A stretch of 64,000 nt of DNA from Streptomyces sp. ISL-1 (GCF_018614585.1 NZ_JAGGOI010000019.1:74161-138160), one strand, 5' to 3'. Counted from the first letter of the stretch, positions 16,068 to 24,006 are shown. Notes: generated by a model from the letters alone, not told the origin. Made by a program: numbers and translations.

Positions 16068-16874
16068 ATGACCAAGCGAGCACACACCCTGGTTGCCGAG
16101 ATCGAGCGGGACGCGCTCGACGAGAGCGTTCCCCTTGCCTCGGTACTCCGCAGGTGCATAGCCCTCGGTGGCGCTGTCGACTCGGACCAGCTGCGGGAGT
16201 GGGCTGGGCGCGAGCTCCGCGGCTACCAAGGGGACATCGAGACACCGGACTACCGCATCGTGGCCGCCGGCATCCACTTGGACGCGGTAGCGGGTCCTAG
16301 CACCATCAAGGGCCAACGCATCAGCCCTCTCCAACTTCCGGAGGTGGTGCGGGAGAAGGGCATCAGCGAAGAGTTGCCGCTCCGGATGGGAGTGGGCGAA
16401 CTGGAGGCGTCTCTCGACGGTGACGAGCAGGGACATCTGCACATCTCGCTCCCGGGCGGAGCGGACATCGCGCGCATGATGGATCACGTGGCCAACCAGC
16501 CGTTCCAGAAGATCACCGCCGTCTACTGGTCCGTCTCCAAGGCGTCCATCGCAGGTGTCCTGGACCAGGTGCGCACCACCCTGACTGAGCTTGTGGCGGA
16601 GATCAGGGCCACGGTCCCCGACGAGCACACGGACCCGTCAAAGGAGACACTGGGCAACGCCCTTACGGTCGCACTCCATGGGTCGCCGAAGGCACGCGTC
16701 ACGCTGACGACGTCGCAGTCGCAGGGCGCCAGTACGATCAAGAATGCGGACGCATCTCCGGACGACGGTGATCAGGCATCCTTCTGGGCCAAGAACAAGG
16801 TGGCTGCTTTCATCGCAGGCGCCGTGGCCGTTGCTGCTGGGATCGCCACCGTGGTCCGGGTCTTCTTCGTGTAG
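16068..16874 (+). CDS. AbiTii-like domain protein with C-terminal membrane helix
   Basis: 268 residues from ATG 16068 preceded by AGAAGGA. Residues 1-60 (LVAEIERDALDESVPLASVL, LREWAGRELRGY) match the AbiTii domain pattern linked to abortive infection systems. The middle is of unknown fold, and the last 28 residues form a hydrophobic helix (VAAFIAGAVAVAAGIATVV), giving a tail-anchored protein. A domain that senses infection coupled to a membrane effector is an attractive inference. It follows directly after tRNA-Ser copy 2 and precedes the second tRNA-Val scar, so it is a single-gene cargo. Confidence 0.75.
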   Translation: MTKRAHTLVAEIERDALDESVPLASVLRRCIALGGAVDSDQLREWAGRELRGYQGDIETPDYRIVAAGIHLDAVAGPSTIKGQRISPLQLPEVVREKGISEELPLRMGVGELEASLDGDEQGHLHISLPGGADIARMMDHVANQPFQKITAVYWSVSKASIAGVLDQVRTTLTELVAEIRATVPDEHTDPSKETLGNALTVALHGSPKARVTLTTSQSQGASTIKNADASPDDGDQASFWAKNKVAAFIAGAVAVAAGIATVVRVFFV

Positions 16875-17083
16875 GAGCCCAATCCTGGCTGCTTCTCCGC
16901 TCCTGCGAGTGCAGCGAGGGGGAACATGGCTCGTCCTCTCCTCGCAGCCGTGCCAGATGCGTGCCAGATCGAGCAGTCAGTCACGGTCAATTGGGGTGCG
17001 CGGCGGTGCAGGCGAGCGCCGACAGGCTCAGCGCTGTTGTAGGCCCATTGACCAGCCAAGACTGGCCTGTGATCGGCGCCAGG

Positions 17084-17127
17084 CTTACAAAGCAGATGTC
17101 GGCGGTTCGAAACCGTCCGCGCCCACC
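17084..17127 (+). other. tRNA-Val(TAC) 3' fragment: att site, copy 2
   Basis: Identical to 12578-12621 from CTTACAAAGCAG to the terminal CCA; upstream DNA differs from copy 1 from the anticodon loop outward, which defines the crossover point. Upstream, near 16934-16960, lies a GTGCCAGATGCGTGCCAGATC motif resembling the arm repeats. Confidence 0.85.
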
Positions 17128-17132
17128 AGTGC

Positions 17133-17166
17133 AAAGGCCCCCAGCCGATCTTGGCTGGGGGCCTTT
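17133..17166 (+). terminator. Terminator attached to the tRNA-Val fragment, copy 2
   Basis: Same 14-bp stem as copy 1 (AAAGGCCCCCAGCC / GGCTGGGGGCCTTT) with loop GATCTT, separating the tRNA fragment from the convergent integrase remnant. Confidence 0.85.
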
Positions 17167-17183
17167 GACATCTACTTTTGACA

Positions 17184-17612
17184 TCAACCGGGGCGGTCAT
17201 TGACGACCGGCCGACGCTTGAGCATGCGGTCTAGGTGGCTCACTGCTTCGCGCTGCGTGTCCTGCACGACGTGCGTGTAGATGTTCATAGTCACCGCGAT
17301 CTGGCTGTGGCCAAGGATCTCCATCACGACGCGGGGAGCGACGCCAGCAGCGGTCAGCAGGGTGGCGCAGCCGTGCCGGGCATCGTGCAGCCGGATCACC
17401 CTCAGGTCGGCGTCCTTAGCCACGCGGGTGAACGAGCGGTACAGCTTGCGCGGCTCGATCGGCCGACCGGTGCGCGCCGTGAAGACGTATCCGGTCTCCA
17501 CCCATTGATCCCCGGCCTTGTCGCGCATTGCTGCTTGCCGCATCCGCTGCCACCGCAGGGGAGCGACGCAGAGAACGGGCAGGGGCAAGGTCTGCCGAGG
17601 ACGGCGACCTTC
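17184..17612 (-). pseudogene. Tyrosine recombinase (integrase) C-terminal remnant, copy 2
   Basis: Ends at the stop 17184-17186 and breaks off at 17612, the same point where copy 1 loses homology. It retains HxxR (LHDARHGCATLL), ILGHSQ and NIYTHV but lacks the first catalytic Arg and the N-terminal domains. It keeps the 12 bases missing in copy 1 and ends in a different tail (KRRPVVNDRPG). Both remnants truncated at one identical base suggest duplication after truncation. Confidence 0.85.
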
Positions 17613-17628
17613 TCTACGGGTTCAAGGC
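17607..17628 (+). repeat. 22-bp direct repeat, copy 2
   Basis: Identical to 13374-13395; overlaps the broken end of integrase remnant 2 and is followed by self-complementary G+C-rich DNA (CCCCGGC-TCACC-GCCGGGG near 17656). Confidence 0.6.
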
Positions 17629-17800
17629 GGCTCGCTCCGCTCGCCGCGCGCTCCCCGGCTCACCGCCGGGGCCCGAACTCGTGCGCGACGCCGACGGCTC
17701 GCCTGGCAGCATGCTCACCACGGGCACGCTCTGGGGCCGACCCCGGTCACGGAGTCGGCCCCTCGCGGCACACGCCCGCACGCCGCATATTGCTACGCCA

Positions 17801-18412
17801 TCAGGGCGCGTCGCAGTACACGAAGGCCTGAATCAAGCCGGCCTCGGTGTTCGGGTTCGTGCCATAGACGGTCCAGCCCTCAGGAGGGCCTTCCGCCTTG
17901 ATGGCGGCGCCCGGGGTAACGAAAACCGCGACGGAGCTGGTGAAGCCCCAGGAGATCGCCTCGTAGCCGTCCGGACACAGTGCCGTACTGCTCGCGCTTG
18001 CGCCCGCGGGCACAGTTACGAGTGGTCCGTCGTGTCGTTCAAGGTCGATGTCGGCTCCAGGTCCCGTGGCGCCCGTGGCGCCCGTGGCGCCCGTGGCGCC
18101 CGTGGGGCCCGGGTCGCCCGGGTCACCCTGCGGTCCCGTGGGACCAGTTGGACCGGTCGGTCCCCGATAGCAGTCCTTGTCGCCGAGCACCACCAGAGTC
18201 TGAGCGGCTGGTCCGTCCTTGCATTTTTCCTTGCCGTCTGCGTGGACCGACGCGCTCACGTGGTCACTTGGGGCCTGCGCCGCGGCACCGGCAGGACTGG
18301 TGGCTCCGGTCGCGAGGACCAGCGCGAGCGAGGCGATCGCGCCGCCGACCGTCCACCTGTTCCGCCGAGGCAGGGGCCCCAGCCGGGACCCTGTCGTGCT
18401 GTCAGGATTCAT
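17801..18412 (-). CDS. Secreted collagen-like Gly-x-y protein
   Basis: 203 residues from ATG 18412 with GGGAG upstream. The N-terminus is basic with one hydrophobic segment (signal peptide or anchor, about residues 22-45). A short mature region follows, then about 13 Gly-x-y triplets (GPTGPTGPTGPQGDPGDPGP and GAT repeats) and a 75-residue C-terminal domain with three Cys. Collagen-like proteins of this type occur as exported or surface proteins. The DNA shows tandem 9-base units (GTGGCGCCC), so the triplet number may vary. It is cargo between tRNA-Val copy 2 and tRNA-Ser copy 3. Confidence 0.75.
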   Translation of the reverse strand: MNPDSTTGSRLGPLPRRNRWTVGGAIASLALVLATGATSPAGAAAQAPSDHVSASVHADGKEKCKDGPAAQTLVVLGDKDCYRGPTGPTGPTGPQGDPGDPGPTGATGATGATGATGPGADIDLERHDGPLVTVPAGASASSTALCPDGYEAISWGFTSSVAVFVTPGAAIKAEGPPEGWTVYGTNPNTEAGLIQAFVYCDAP

Positions 18413-18890
18413 GCACTTGCTCCCTGTTTCCCATCGGTTTGGAGATTCCGAAGTCGAAACCCGAGCAGGAGCTTGCCCCGCGCACAGTCGAACTGTTGCT
18501 ACTTTCGGTTACAACACACCGATTGTCAGTACATAGGAGTAGTCGGCCGATCCGGAGGGATCCACCCGGCCGGGTGCCCGGGTTCACCGCAGCAACGATC
18601 AGCAGGCCGGTGGCGGCCGTCTGCTCCGGGGATCGCCTGCGCGCCTGGAGGTGGGCGGTCCAGTCGGTGGCGGCGGGCGGCGCCATTGCTCGGCGGTGAT
18701 GACATGCGGACCGAGCAGCCAGGACGGCGGGGCATGTCCTGGGCGAGCTGGTGGCGCGCGAGCGCCGGATGATGCCGGACGTCGTGAGGGCGCGGCTGAG
18801 GCTTGCCGCGGAGCGGTGAGCACCGGGCTGCGTAACCGCAGGTCACAGACCCCGTGCGTCACTTCTTCGGCTATTGATCGCGCCCGCCGC
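18413..18890. other. Intergenic stretch, no gene recognised
   Basis: The first 120 bases are relatively A+T-rich and probably hold the promoter of the collagen-like gene. A short forward frame ending near 18818 (LGELVARERRMMPDVVRARL) reads like protein but has no usable start, and may be a remnant. Confidence 0.35.
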
Positions 18891-19691
18891 CTACGGCACG
18901 CCGTCGAAGAAGCCGGACTTCAGGTCCCCGATGGTGGCGTCGAGTGGATGCCCACTGACGATGAACGCTCCGCTCCAGGGCGCGCTGAGTGCGAAGAGCA
19001 ACGCCAGGCTCAGCCCGACCACACTCGCAACACCTACGATCAGCAGTGACGTTCGCAGGCTGCTGCGGAAGACCAGTGCGCCGGAGTTCACGATCAAGGC
19101 CAGTCCGCTGACCACAAGCGTGACGACGTAGAGCGCGGGAACGTCGCGCGAGGCGGCCGCAACGCGGGCGCGACGGCTACTGGTGACACCGTCCATGGAA
19201 GCCACCAGCTCCGTGCCTGTCGGGGTCCCCACCTCGGGCCGGGCCGCCTCGGCGCGCACACTCCGCTCCAGCCGTGCGATTGCGCGAGCGGTGGCGGGGT
19301 TGTCACCGGACGCCGCTGTTGTAGCCTCCCACTCCCTGGCACGCGTGGTCTGCAAGTATTCCAGCAGTGCCGCATGGATCGGCTCCGACTGGACTCGCGG
19401 ACTTGTCGCCGCCCATGCCAGGCGGGAGGCCGCGGCCGCCTCGTCGCTCACCAACCCCTCGGCTTCGCGCAGGTAGCCGGCCTCGCTGGCCAGTGTGAGT
19501 GCCGCAAAGATCGCGAAGGCAGCGCCGAGTGTCGGCATCAGGGGCGTGGCGATCTGCGGCACCCGATCCCGTTCCTCGACCGGTACGAGCGCCCGGACGC
19601 CGACCCGCGCCACGGCCGCGACCAGTAAGGCAAGTAGGAGCCCGCCCACAACCAGCACCACCGCCGGTAGCGAGGTCAACCAGTTCACCAC
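18891..19691 (-). CDS. DUF4239 (bestrophin-like) membrane protein
   Basis: 266 residues with two N-terminal hydrophobic segments (VVLVVGGLLLALLVAAVARV; GAAFAIFAALTLASEAGYL), a soluble helical middle with many Ala, Arg and Glu, and two C-terminal helices (VVTLVVSGLALIVNSGALV; LIVGVASVVGLSLALLFALS). This topology and the C-terminal SGHPL segment fit DUF4239, distantly related to bestrophin channels. An ion-channel or membrane-stress role is inferred. Such small membrane proteins are plausible cargo of integrative elements. Confidence 0.75.
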   Translation of the reverse strand: MVNWLTSLPAVVLVVGGLLLALLVAAVARVGVRALVPVEERDRVPQIATPLMPTLGAAFAIFAALTLASEAGYLREAEGLVSDEAAAASRLAWAATSPRVQSEPIHAALLEYLQTTRAREWEATTAASGDNPATARAIARLERSVRAEAARPEVGTPTGTELVASMDGVTSSRRARVAAASRDVPALYVVTLVVSGLALIVNSGALVFRSSLRTSLLIVGVASVVGLSLALLFALSAPWSGAFIVSGHPLDATIGDLKSGFFDGVP

Positions 19692-20093
19692 ATCACCTAC
19701 AGCGCGTTACCGCGAGCGCCACACGGCGGCGGCGCATCGGCCCCCGCGACCTGGAGCTCCTCGTCGATCACTTTTAATGAACGCTCCATGATCACAGGTC
19801 GAAGACCTGTGACGCTCGCGACGCCCGGCACGGCATCTCGTTTCGTTGGCCAAACAGCCGAATACGGCCCAGTACGAGGCTGTACTGACAAACGACCGCC
19901 GCGCCCGTCTCACTTTCCGTCTCATTCAGCCTCGTTCACCGTCGTTCAGCCGAGACCGGAAGCCGATCCCAATCCGGTGGTGAGCCGCCCATGAATGCAG
20001 GTGAACGCCCCCGTACACACACCCACACCCAACCAACGCAGTGGGAAAGCGTGCCCCCGGGTGCTTGCCAGTGTGGGAGCGTACGGTCCCCGC
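19692..20093. other. Intergenic region with a 9-bp-arm inverted repeat
   Basis: No gene seen. TCACAGGTC-GAA-GACCTGTGA at 19792-19812 is a perfect inverted repeat and a possible operator or small terminator. The DNA near 19905-19950 is a run of CTC/TCGTTCA-type imperfect repeats. Confidence 0.4.
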
Positions 20094-20501
20094 ATGGCGA
20101 TCAGACCACCTGAGAACTGGCGTGCTGGCATAGCCGAGGAGGCGCGTGCGCTTGCGGCGGGAACGTTGGACCCGGAGTGTGCGGGCACGGCGCAGCTCCA
20201 CCCCGAGTCCCTGCTGCAAGCCACAGAGCAGGCGCTCCAGACTTTCGAGGAGGATGCAAGCGCGCTGACAGCGCCATCTGACGAGCAGGTCTTTGACTTC
20301 ATCAAGAGAGTGGTCCTGCGCCTCAACGCGATCAACGAGGACGACCAGCACGGCGGTGCCGGGTATTGCACAGAGGAGCGTGAGCAACTGTGCGAGTACA
20401 TCGACCAGACCCTGAGCGACCACGGCATCGACGTGGCTGCTCTGGCAGCGAGAAGAGACGTCAACCGTGCTGAGATCACCGACACCTGGCGCGACTGGTA
20501 A
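20094..20501 (+). CDS. Hypothetical soluble protein
   Basis: 135 residues from ATG 20094. Acidic and helical, no signal peptide or membrane helix (AIRPPENWRAGIAEEARALA, VFDFIKRVVLRLNAINEDDQ). One Cys pair region (GYCTEEREQLCEYI). No family recognised. It is the last gene before the third tRNA-Ser fragment, and the repeated AGTACCGCAAC motif begins 30 bases after its stop. Confidence 0.6.
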   Translation: MAIRPPENWRAGIAEEARALAAGTLDPECAGTAQLHPESLLQATEQALQTFEEDASALTAPSDEQVFDFIKRVVLRLNAINEDDQHGGAGYCTEEREQLCEYIDQTLSDHGIDVAALAARRDVNRAEITDTWRDW

Positions 20502-20603
20502 CGGCGGCAGCACAGCAACGGAGTACCGCAACTACAGCAACCGTCCCCACCCAGCAGTGTTCTCGGGAGACCATGGAGCAACCTGTATGGCCGCCGTTGT
20601 CCG

Positions 20604-20703
20604 ATCTCTGTAGAGCTACGGGTCCAAAGGTGCCCGTGCCCCTGCCGTGCCCGATCGCCCGGTAACTGACGGGGAACCACGGTGGTTGACGGGCAGCGCA
20701 CAT
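20604..20703. repeat. att-arm repeat, copy 3
   Basis: CGATCTCTGTAGAGCTACGG then GTGCCCGTGCCCCTGCC and GGGGAACCACGG; the closest relative of copy 2. Leads into a perfect terminator and tRNA-Ser copy 3. Confidence 0.6.
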
Positions 20704-20705
20704 GA

Positions 20706-20743
20706 GAACGGCCCCTGACCAGTTGCCTGGTCAGGGGCCGTTC
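20706..20743. terminator. Terminator attached to tRNA-Ser fragment, copy 3
   Basis: A 15-bp perfect stem GAACGGCCCCTGACC / GGTCAGGGGCCGTTC with an 8-base loop, in the same relation to the tRNA fragment as in copy 1. Confidence 0.85.
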
Positions 20744-20748
20744 ATCTG

Positions 20749-20804
20749 CGGTGGGTGTGGGATTTGAACCCACGGTGACATCGCTGCCACGACAGTTTTC
20801 AAGA
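20749..20804 (-). other. tRNA-Ser(TGA) 3' fragment: att site, copy 3
   Basis: Same core as copies 1 and 2, with one substitution near the anticodon loop (GACAGTTTTC for GACGGTTTTC). The neighbouring small membrane gene ends inside it. Confidence 0.85.
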
Positions 20805-21059
20805 TCGTGTGCCGCAGGCCAAATCCCGTCGACGCAACCCCCAAGCTCTGAACTTGCCGCTCACGAAGACGCCGACACCGATGGACAGAGCGATCAGCAG
20901 GGCTGAGGGCCCGGTCCCGAGCACCACAGGCTGCCTGGCAGCCACCGACACTGTGAACATGATCATCGTGAGGGTCATTGCTGATCCGGCGAGGAAGACC
21001 GCAATCTCGGCCCACCACATCGCCCGTGTTGGTTGAGTCGCCACGGCGTCGTTGTACAC
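20799..21059 (-). CDS. Small two-helix membrane protein ending in an att core
   Basis: 86 residues with two hydrophobic helices (MWWAEIAVFLAGSAMTLTMI and SALLIALSIGVGVFVSG), then a basic tail RAWGLRRRDLACGTRS. The stop codon lies in the tRNA-Ser anticodon-loop sequence, so the C-terminus was probably created by integration at this site. Family not recognised. Confidence 0.5.
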   Translation of the reverse strand: MYNDAVATQPTRAMWWAEIAVFLAGSAMTLTMIMFTVSVAARQPVVLGTGPSALLIALSIGVGVFVSGKFRAWGLRRRDLACGTRS

Positions 21060-21169
21060 CCCTCAAACTGGTGCTGTACAGCAGTGCAGCACCGCAACCA
21101 CCCCGACCGCTACCGGCTGACGGCGCCCTCCAGCGACCTCGAATGGCCGGAATGACCGCAGGCGCACGA

Positions 21170-21260
21170 TCCGGCTAGAGCTACGCAGATGTTCGCCGTG
21201 CCACAGCCGCGCCAGATCAGGCGGGAGCCACGGGGAACAGCAGTCGCCGACAGTGCGTGC
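21170..21260. repeat. att-arm repeat, copy 4 (no tRNA fragment)
   Basis: GATCCGGCTAGAGCTACG, then CGTGCCACAGCCGCGCCAGA and GAGCCACGGGGAACAGCAG, clearly related to copies 1-3 but not followed by the hairpin or a tRNA fragment. A further GTGCCACTCGCGTGCCATA motif lies at about 21373. Confidence 0.5.
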
Positions 21261-21418
21261 AGACCGTGTCTGTCGAAGTCGACATGCCCCAGGTCAGGCC
21301 CCAACTCGCCCCACCCCGCCCCTAAAGCGGGTGTCGCAGGTTTCCACTCCTGCCCGGTGAGGGAGGGGCGTCGTGCCACTCGCGTGCCATATCGAGGCCA
21401 CATCAACCGTCACGAATC

Positions 21419-21598
21419 TTGAGCCTTTCTGAGCAAGACGTTCTCGTCGCCATCGCCCCTGTTGTGGGTACGGCACGCGTAATGTCGGCCGCAACTCACA
21501 TAACCAAGGCGCTCGGCTTCACCACCGCAGTGGCCGAGACTGAAGCCGAAACAATGGCCGAGGCCGAGGCCGAAGCTGGGAGCCGGGGCAAGTCCTGA
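21419..21598 (+). CDS. Possible small protein or remnant
   Basis: A frame from TTG 21419 (or ATG 21482) to TGA 21596-21598 reads LSLSEQDVLVAIAPVVGTAR and then a Glu/Ala-rich tail (AETEAETMAEAEAEAG). Composition is protein-like, but no ribosome site is evident. It lies between att-arm copies 4 and 5. Confidence 0.3.
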   Translation: MSLSEQDVLVAIAPVVGTARVMSAATHITKALGFTTAVAETEAETMAEAEAEAGSRGKS

Positions 21599-21599
21599 G

Positions 21600-21665
21600 C
21601 GATCCCTATCTATCTCTGCTTTGCGTGCCACAACCGCGCCAGATCGCAGGGGGAGCCACGGGGAG
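21600..21665. repeat. att-arm repeat, copy 5 (degenerate)
   Basis: CGATCCCTATCTATCTCTG, then GCGTGCCACAACCGCGCCAG and GGGAGCCACGGGGAG; the most diverged unit of the family. Followed by a hairpin CCTCGGCG ... CGCCGAGG near 21713-21736. Confidence 0.45.
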
Positions 21666-21765
21666 TGGCGGCCACCACCAGGGCCAACTCGCTGAATCGC
21701 CGCGGCCCAGAGACCTCGGCGCGTCCTTCGCCGAGGCAAGCTCCGGCACTGTTTGATTCATCGGC

Positions 21766-21864
21766 ATGACCAAGCGCGAGGTCGCAGCCCTGTTTGGGAA
21801 CCGATTCCTGACCGCGCCCGCTCCCGCGGAGACCTTCCCCGAGGAGGGCATGACCGCGACGGAA
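21766..21864 (+). pseudogene. N-terminal stub of a glutamate-decarboxylase-like gene
   Basis: ATG 21766 opens 33 residues containing LFGNRFLTAPAPAETFPEEG, which resembles the extreme N-terminus of actinobacterial PLP-dependent glutamate decarboxylases. The frame then leaves the family and enters an antisense fragment of another gene and stops. Only the start of the gene survives; the PLP-binding region is absent. The assignment is by pattern memory over a short stretch. Confidence 0.45.
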
Positions 21865-21867
21865 TCG

Positions 21868-22015
21868 TGGAGTAATAGCCGTCATCCAGAAGGGCGACGA
21901 AGCCATTGATGATGTCGAACAGGCCGCTCAGCATGAGGAGGATCCCGGCAAAGGCCACCCAATGCGAGCGCTCGACCGGCGGCTGTGAGGCACCGCCTCC
22001 CGAAGCTGGGGTCTC
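21868..22015 (-). pseudogene. N-terminal fragment of a DUF7144-like membrane protein
   Basis: On the reverse strand the translation PPVERSHWVAFAGILLMLSG then FDIINGFVALLDDGYYS is the start of a DUF7144-type small membrane protein. It breaks off at about 21868, head-to-head with the decarboxylase stub, so one deletion or inversion joined the two 5' ends. No full start codon is visible upstream of VAFAG apart from GTG 21958. Confidence 0.45.
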
Positions 22016-22122
22016 TTGCCTAAGCCCACCCCACCGCGGACTGTGAGACCTCGCAACAACTGATGAGCCACTGGAGTCACGCTCAGTAGCCGACGATTCC
22101 CGACGGCTTATCCGCCATGGCG

Positions 22123-22380
22123 CTAGTCGATGACGACGTGAACGGTCAGCGCCATGCGCGTCGACTGATTCAGGTGCCGCTCGGCAAATGAAAGCGACTT
22201 CAACGATAGGGGATCATGGATTCTTCCGTCGGGCAGGAATGAGAGCTCCGTGGAGCCGGATGCCAATCCTGATGGTTTAAAGGAGCGATTTCTGATTTCA
22301 TTTCGCGACTTCTTGCGTATGTCTCGTACTGCGTGAGCAGCAAGGCAGGGAAATATGCCACCGCCTGGATAGCGTGTCAT
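22123..22380 (-). CDS. Hypothetical protein (85 aa)
   Basis: An uninterrupted frame from ATG 22380 with a basic, Ser/Leu-rich product (PLSLKSLSFAERHLNQSTRM) in a more A+T-rich stretch than its surroundings. No motif or family. It is divergent from the broken DUF1275 gene. It may be a remnant of foreign DNA. Confidence 0.3.
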   Translation of the reverse strand: MTRYPGGGIFPCLAAHAVRDIRKKSRNEIRNRSFKPSGLASGSTELSFLPDGRIHDPLSLKSLSFAERHLNQSTRMALTVHVVID

Positions 22381-22449
22381 CAGGGCTGCGTTGGGTCGTG
22401 ACCGTACGCTGTGTATTCATAGGTGACCGCAGTTGGTGGGAGACGGGTC

Positions 22450-23207
22450 GTGGCAGGGGTTCACAGCGATGACCACCCCCCTGAGAGGGCCGGCCCCCTG
22501 CGGGTTTTCTTTCATGGTTCCGACGGCCCCCTTCCGGCCCGCTTGTTGTTGTTGACAACTGTGACTGGGTTAGTGGATTCAGTCAGCTACTTCGTGCTGG
22601 GCAAAGTCTTCGTTGCCAATATGGCCGGTAATCTCATTTTCGTCGGCTTCGGGCTGTCGGCAGTGGGACCAGCGGTGGCGTCGTCTGCTATCGCGATCGG
22701 GGCATTTCTCGTGGGGTGTGTCACCGGTGGAAGGGCCGTGCAATCGTTGGCGCATCACCGAGGGCGGTTGTTGTGCGGACGGAAGCGCAACGGTTGTGGC
22801 GGTACTGGTCGTTTTCGCTGTCGCCCTGCTGTGGGGGGTGGAGGAGAATTCTGTGCCGCCGGCCCGTCGCTGGGCCGCGATCGTCGCCCTAGCGTGTGGG
22901 ATGGGCTTCCAAGCGGCTCTCACCCGGCAGGTCAACTTGAAGGACATGAGGACGATCGTGGCGACGCTCACCTTCACTGCTGTCGCCGCCGACTCGAAAC
23001 TGGCTGGTGGCAGGGGTCGGGGTGTGGGCAGCGGGGTGGCTTCGGTACTGACAGTGGTGTTCCGGCGCCTTCTGCGGTGGCCTCCTCCTTCGGGTTGGCG
23101 ACGTGCGAGCACCGCTGCTCCTTGCAATCGCTCTGCTGTTGATCGCTGCGGCGGGGGTCGCAGTACTTTCAAAGAACGAAGCCGATTGGCAACGACCCCA
23201 CAAGTAG
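22450..23207 (+). pseudogene. DUF1275 (YoaK-like) membrane protein gene with two frameshifts
   Basis: Homology starts at GTG 22450 (LLLTTVTGLVDSVSYFVLGK, NMAGNLIFVGFGLS), shifts frame near 22780, continues (ALACGMGFQAALTRQVN, MRTIVATLTFT), shifts again near 23058 and finishes in the third frame (LLLAIALLLIAAAGVAVLSK ... ADWQRPHK) at TAG 23205-23207. All segments of a DUF1275 six-helix protein are present in order, so only small indels separate it from an intact gene. Sequencing error would give the same picture. Confidence 0.8.
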
Positions 23208-23307
23208 CCGCTCCAGGCATGATCTGTGAGCTCGGCGTGCGGGGCCGCCGGGCTGAGGTCTGCTGGGTGAGTCAGATACCCCAGGCCACTGAAAGGGCAC
23301 CGGTCCT

Positions 23308-24006
23308 ATGGCTGACAAGCCCGCAATCGTTTTGGTACACGGTGGTTTCGTTGACGGGTCCGGCTGGCGGGCGGTCTACGACCTGCTCACCCACGACGGC
23401 TACCACGTCGCCGTGGTGCAGAACCCGACCCTGTCGCTGCAGGGCGACGCCGCCGTGGCGCGGCTGATCATCGACGCGCAGGACGGCCCGGTCGTGCTGG
23501 TCGGTCACTCCTACGGCGGCGCGGTCATCACGGAAGCGGGCACCGAACCCGAACGTGGCGGCCCTGGTCTACATTGCGGCGTTCGTACCGGACGCGGGCG
23601 AGTCGGTCAACACGCTCCTCGCCGATTTCCCGACCGACGTTCCCGGACCGCCGATCCTGCCGCCCAAGGACGGCTTCCTGTCTCTCGACCGGGACAATTC
23701 CATGCGTCGTTTGCCGGTGACGTGCCTGCCGACCTGGCTGCGTTCATGGCCGAATCGCAGGTTCCCTGGGGCGTGGACGCCCTCGGCGGGCAGGTCACCG
23801 AGCCCGCCTGGCGGACCAAGCCAAGCTGGTACCTGATCACGACCAACGACAAGATGATCCCCCCGCCTGCCCAGCGCACCATGTCCGGGCGAGCCGGCTC
23901 GACCACCCTTGAGGCGGCGGGGAGCCATTCCATCTACGTGTCACAGCCGGCCGCAGTGGCCGACCTCATCAAACAGGCCGCGTCCGCGGTGGCCGCGCCG
24001 CAGTAG
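23308..24006 (+). pseudogene. Alpha/beta hydrolase gene with compensating frameshifts
   Basis: The frame is open from ATG 23308 to TAG 24004-24006 (232 codons). It has the oxyanion segment VHGGFVDGSGW, nucleophile elbow GHSYGG and a C-terminal His (GSHSIYVSQ). Codons of about 23549-23699 are out of frame: another frame there encodes the expected AALVYIAAFVPDAGESVNTL and PPILPPKDGFLSLDRD. One extra base near 23549 and one missing near 23699 explain this. About 50 residues are scrambled, so activity is doubtful if the sequence is correct. The substrate is unknown. Confidence 0.75.
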
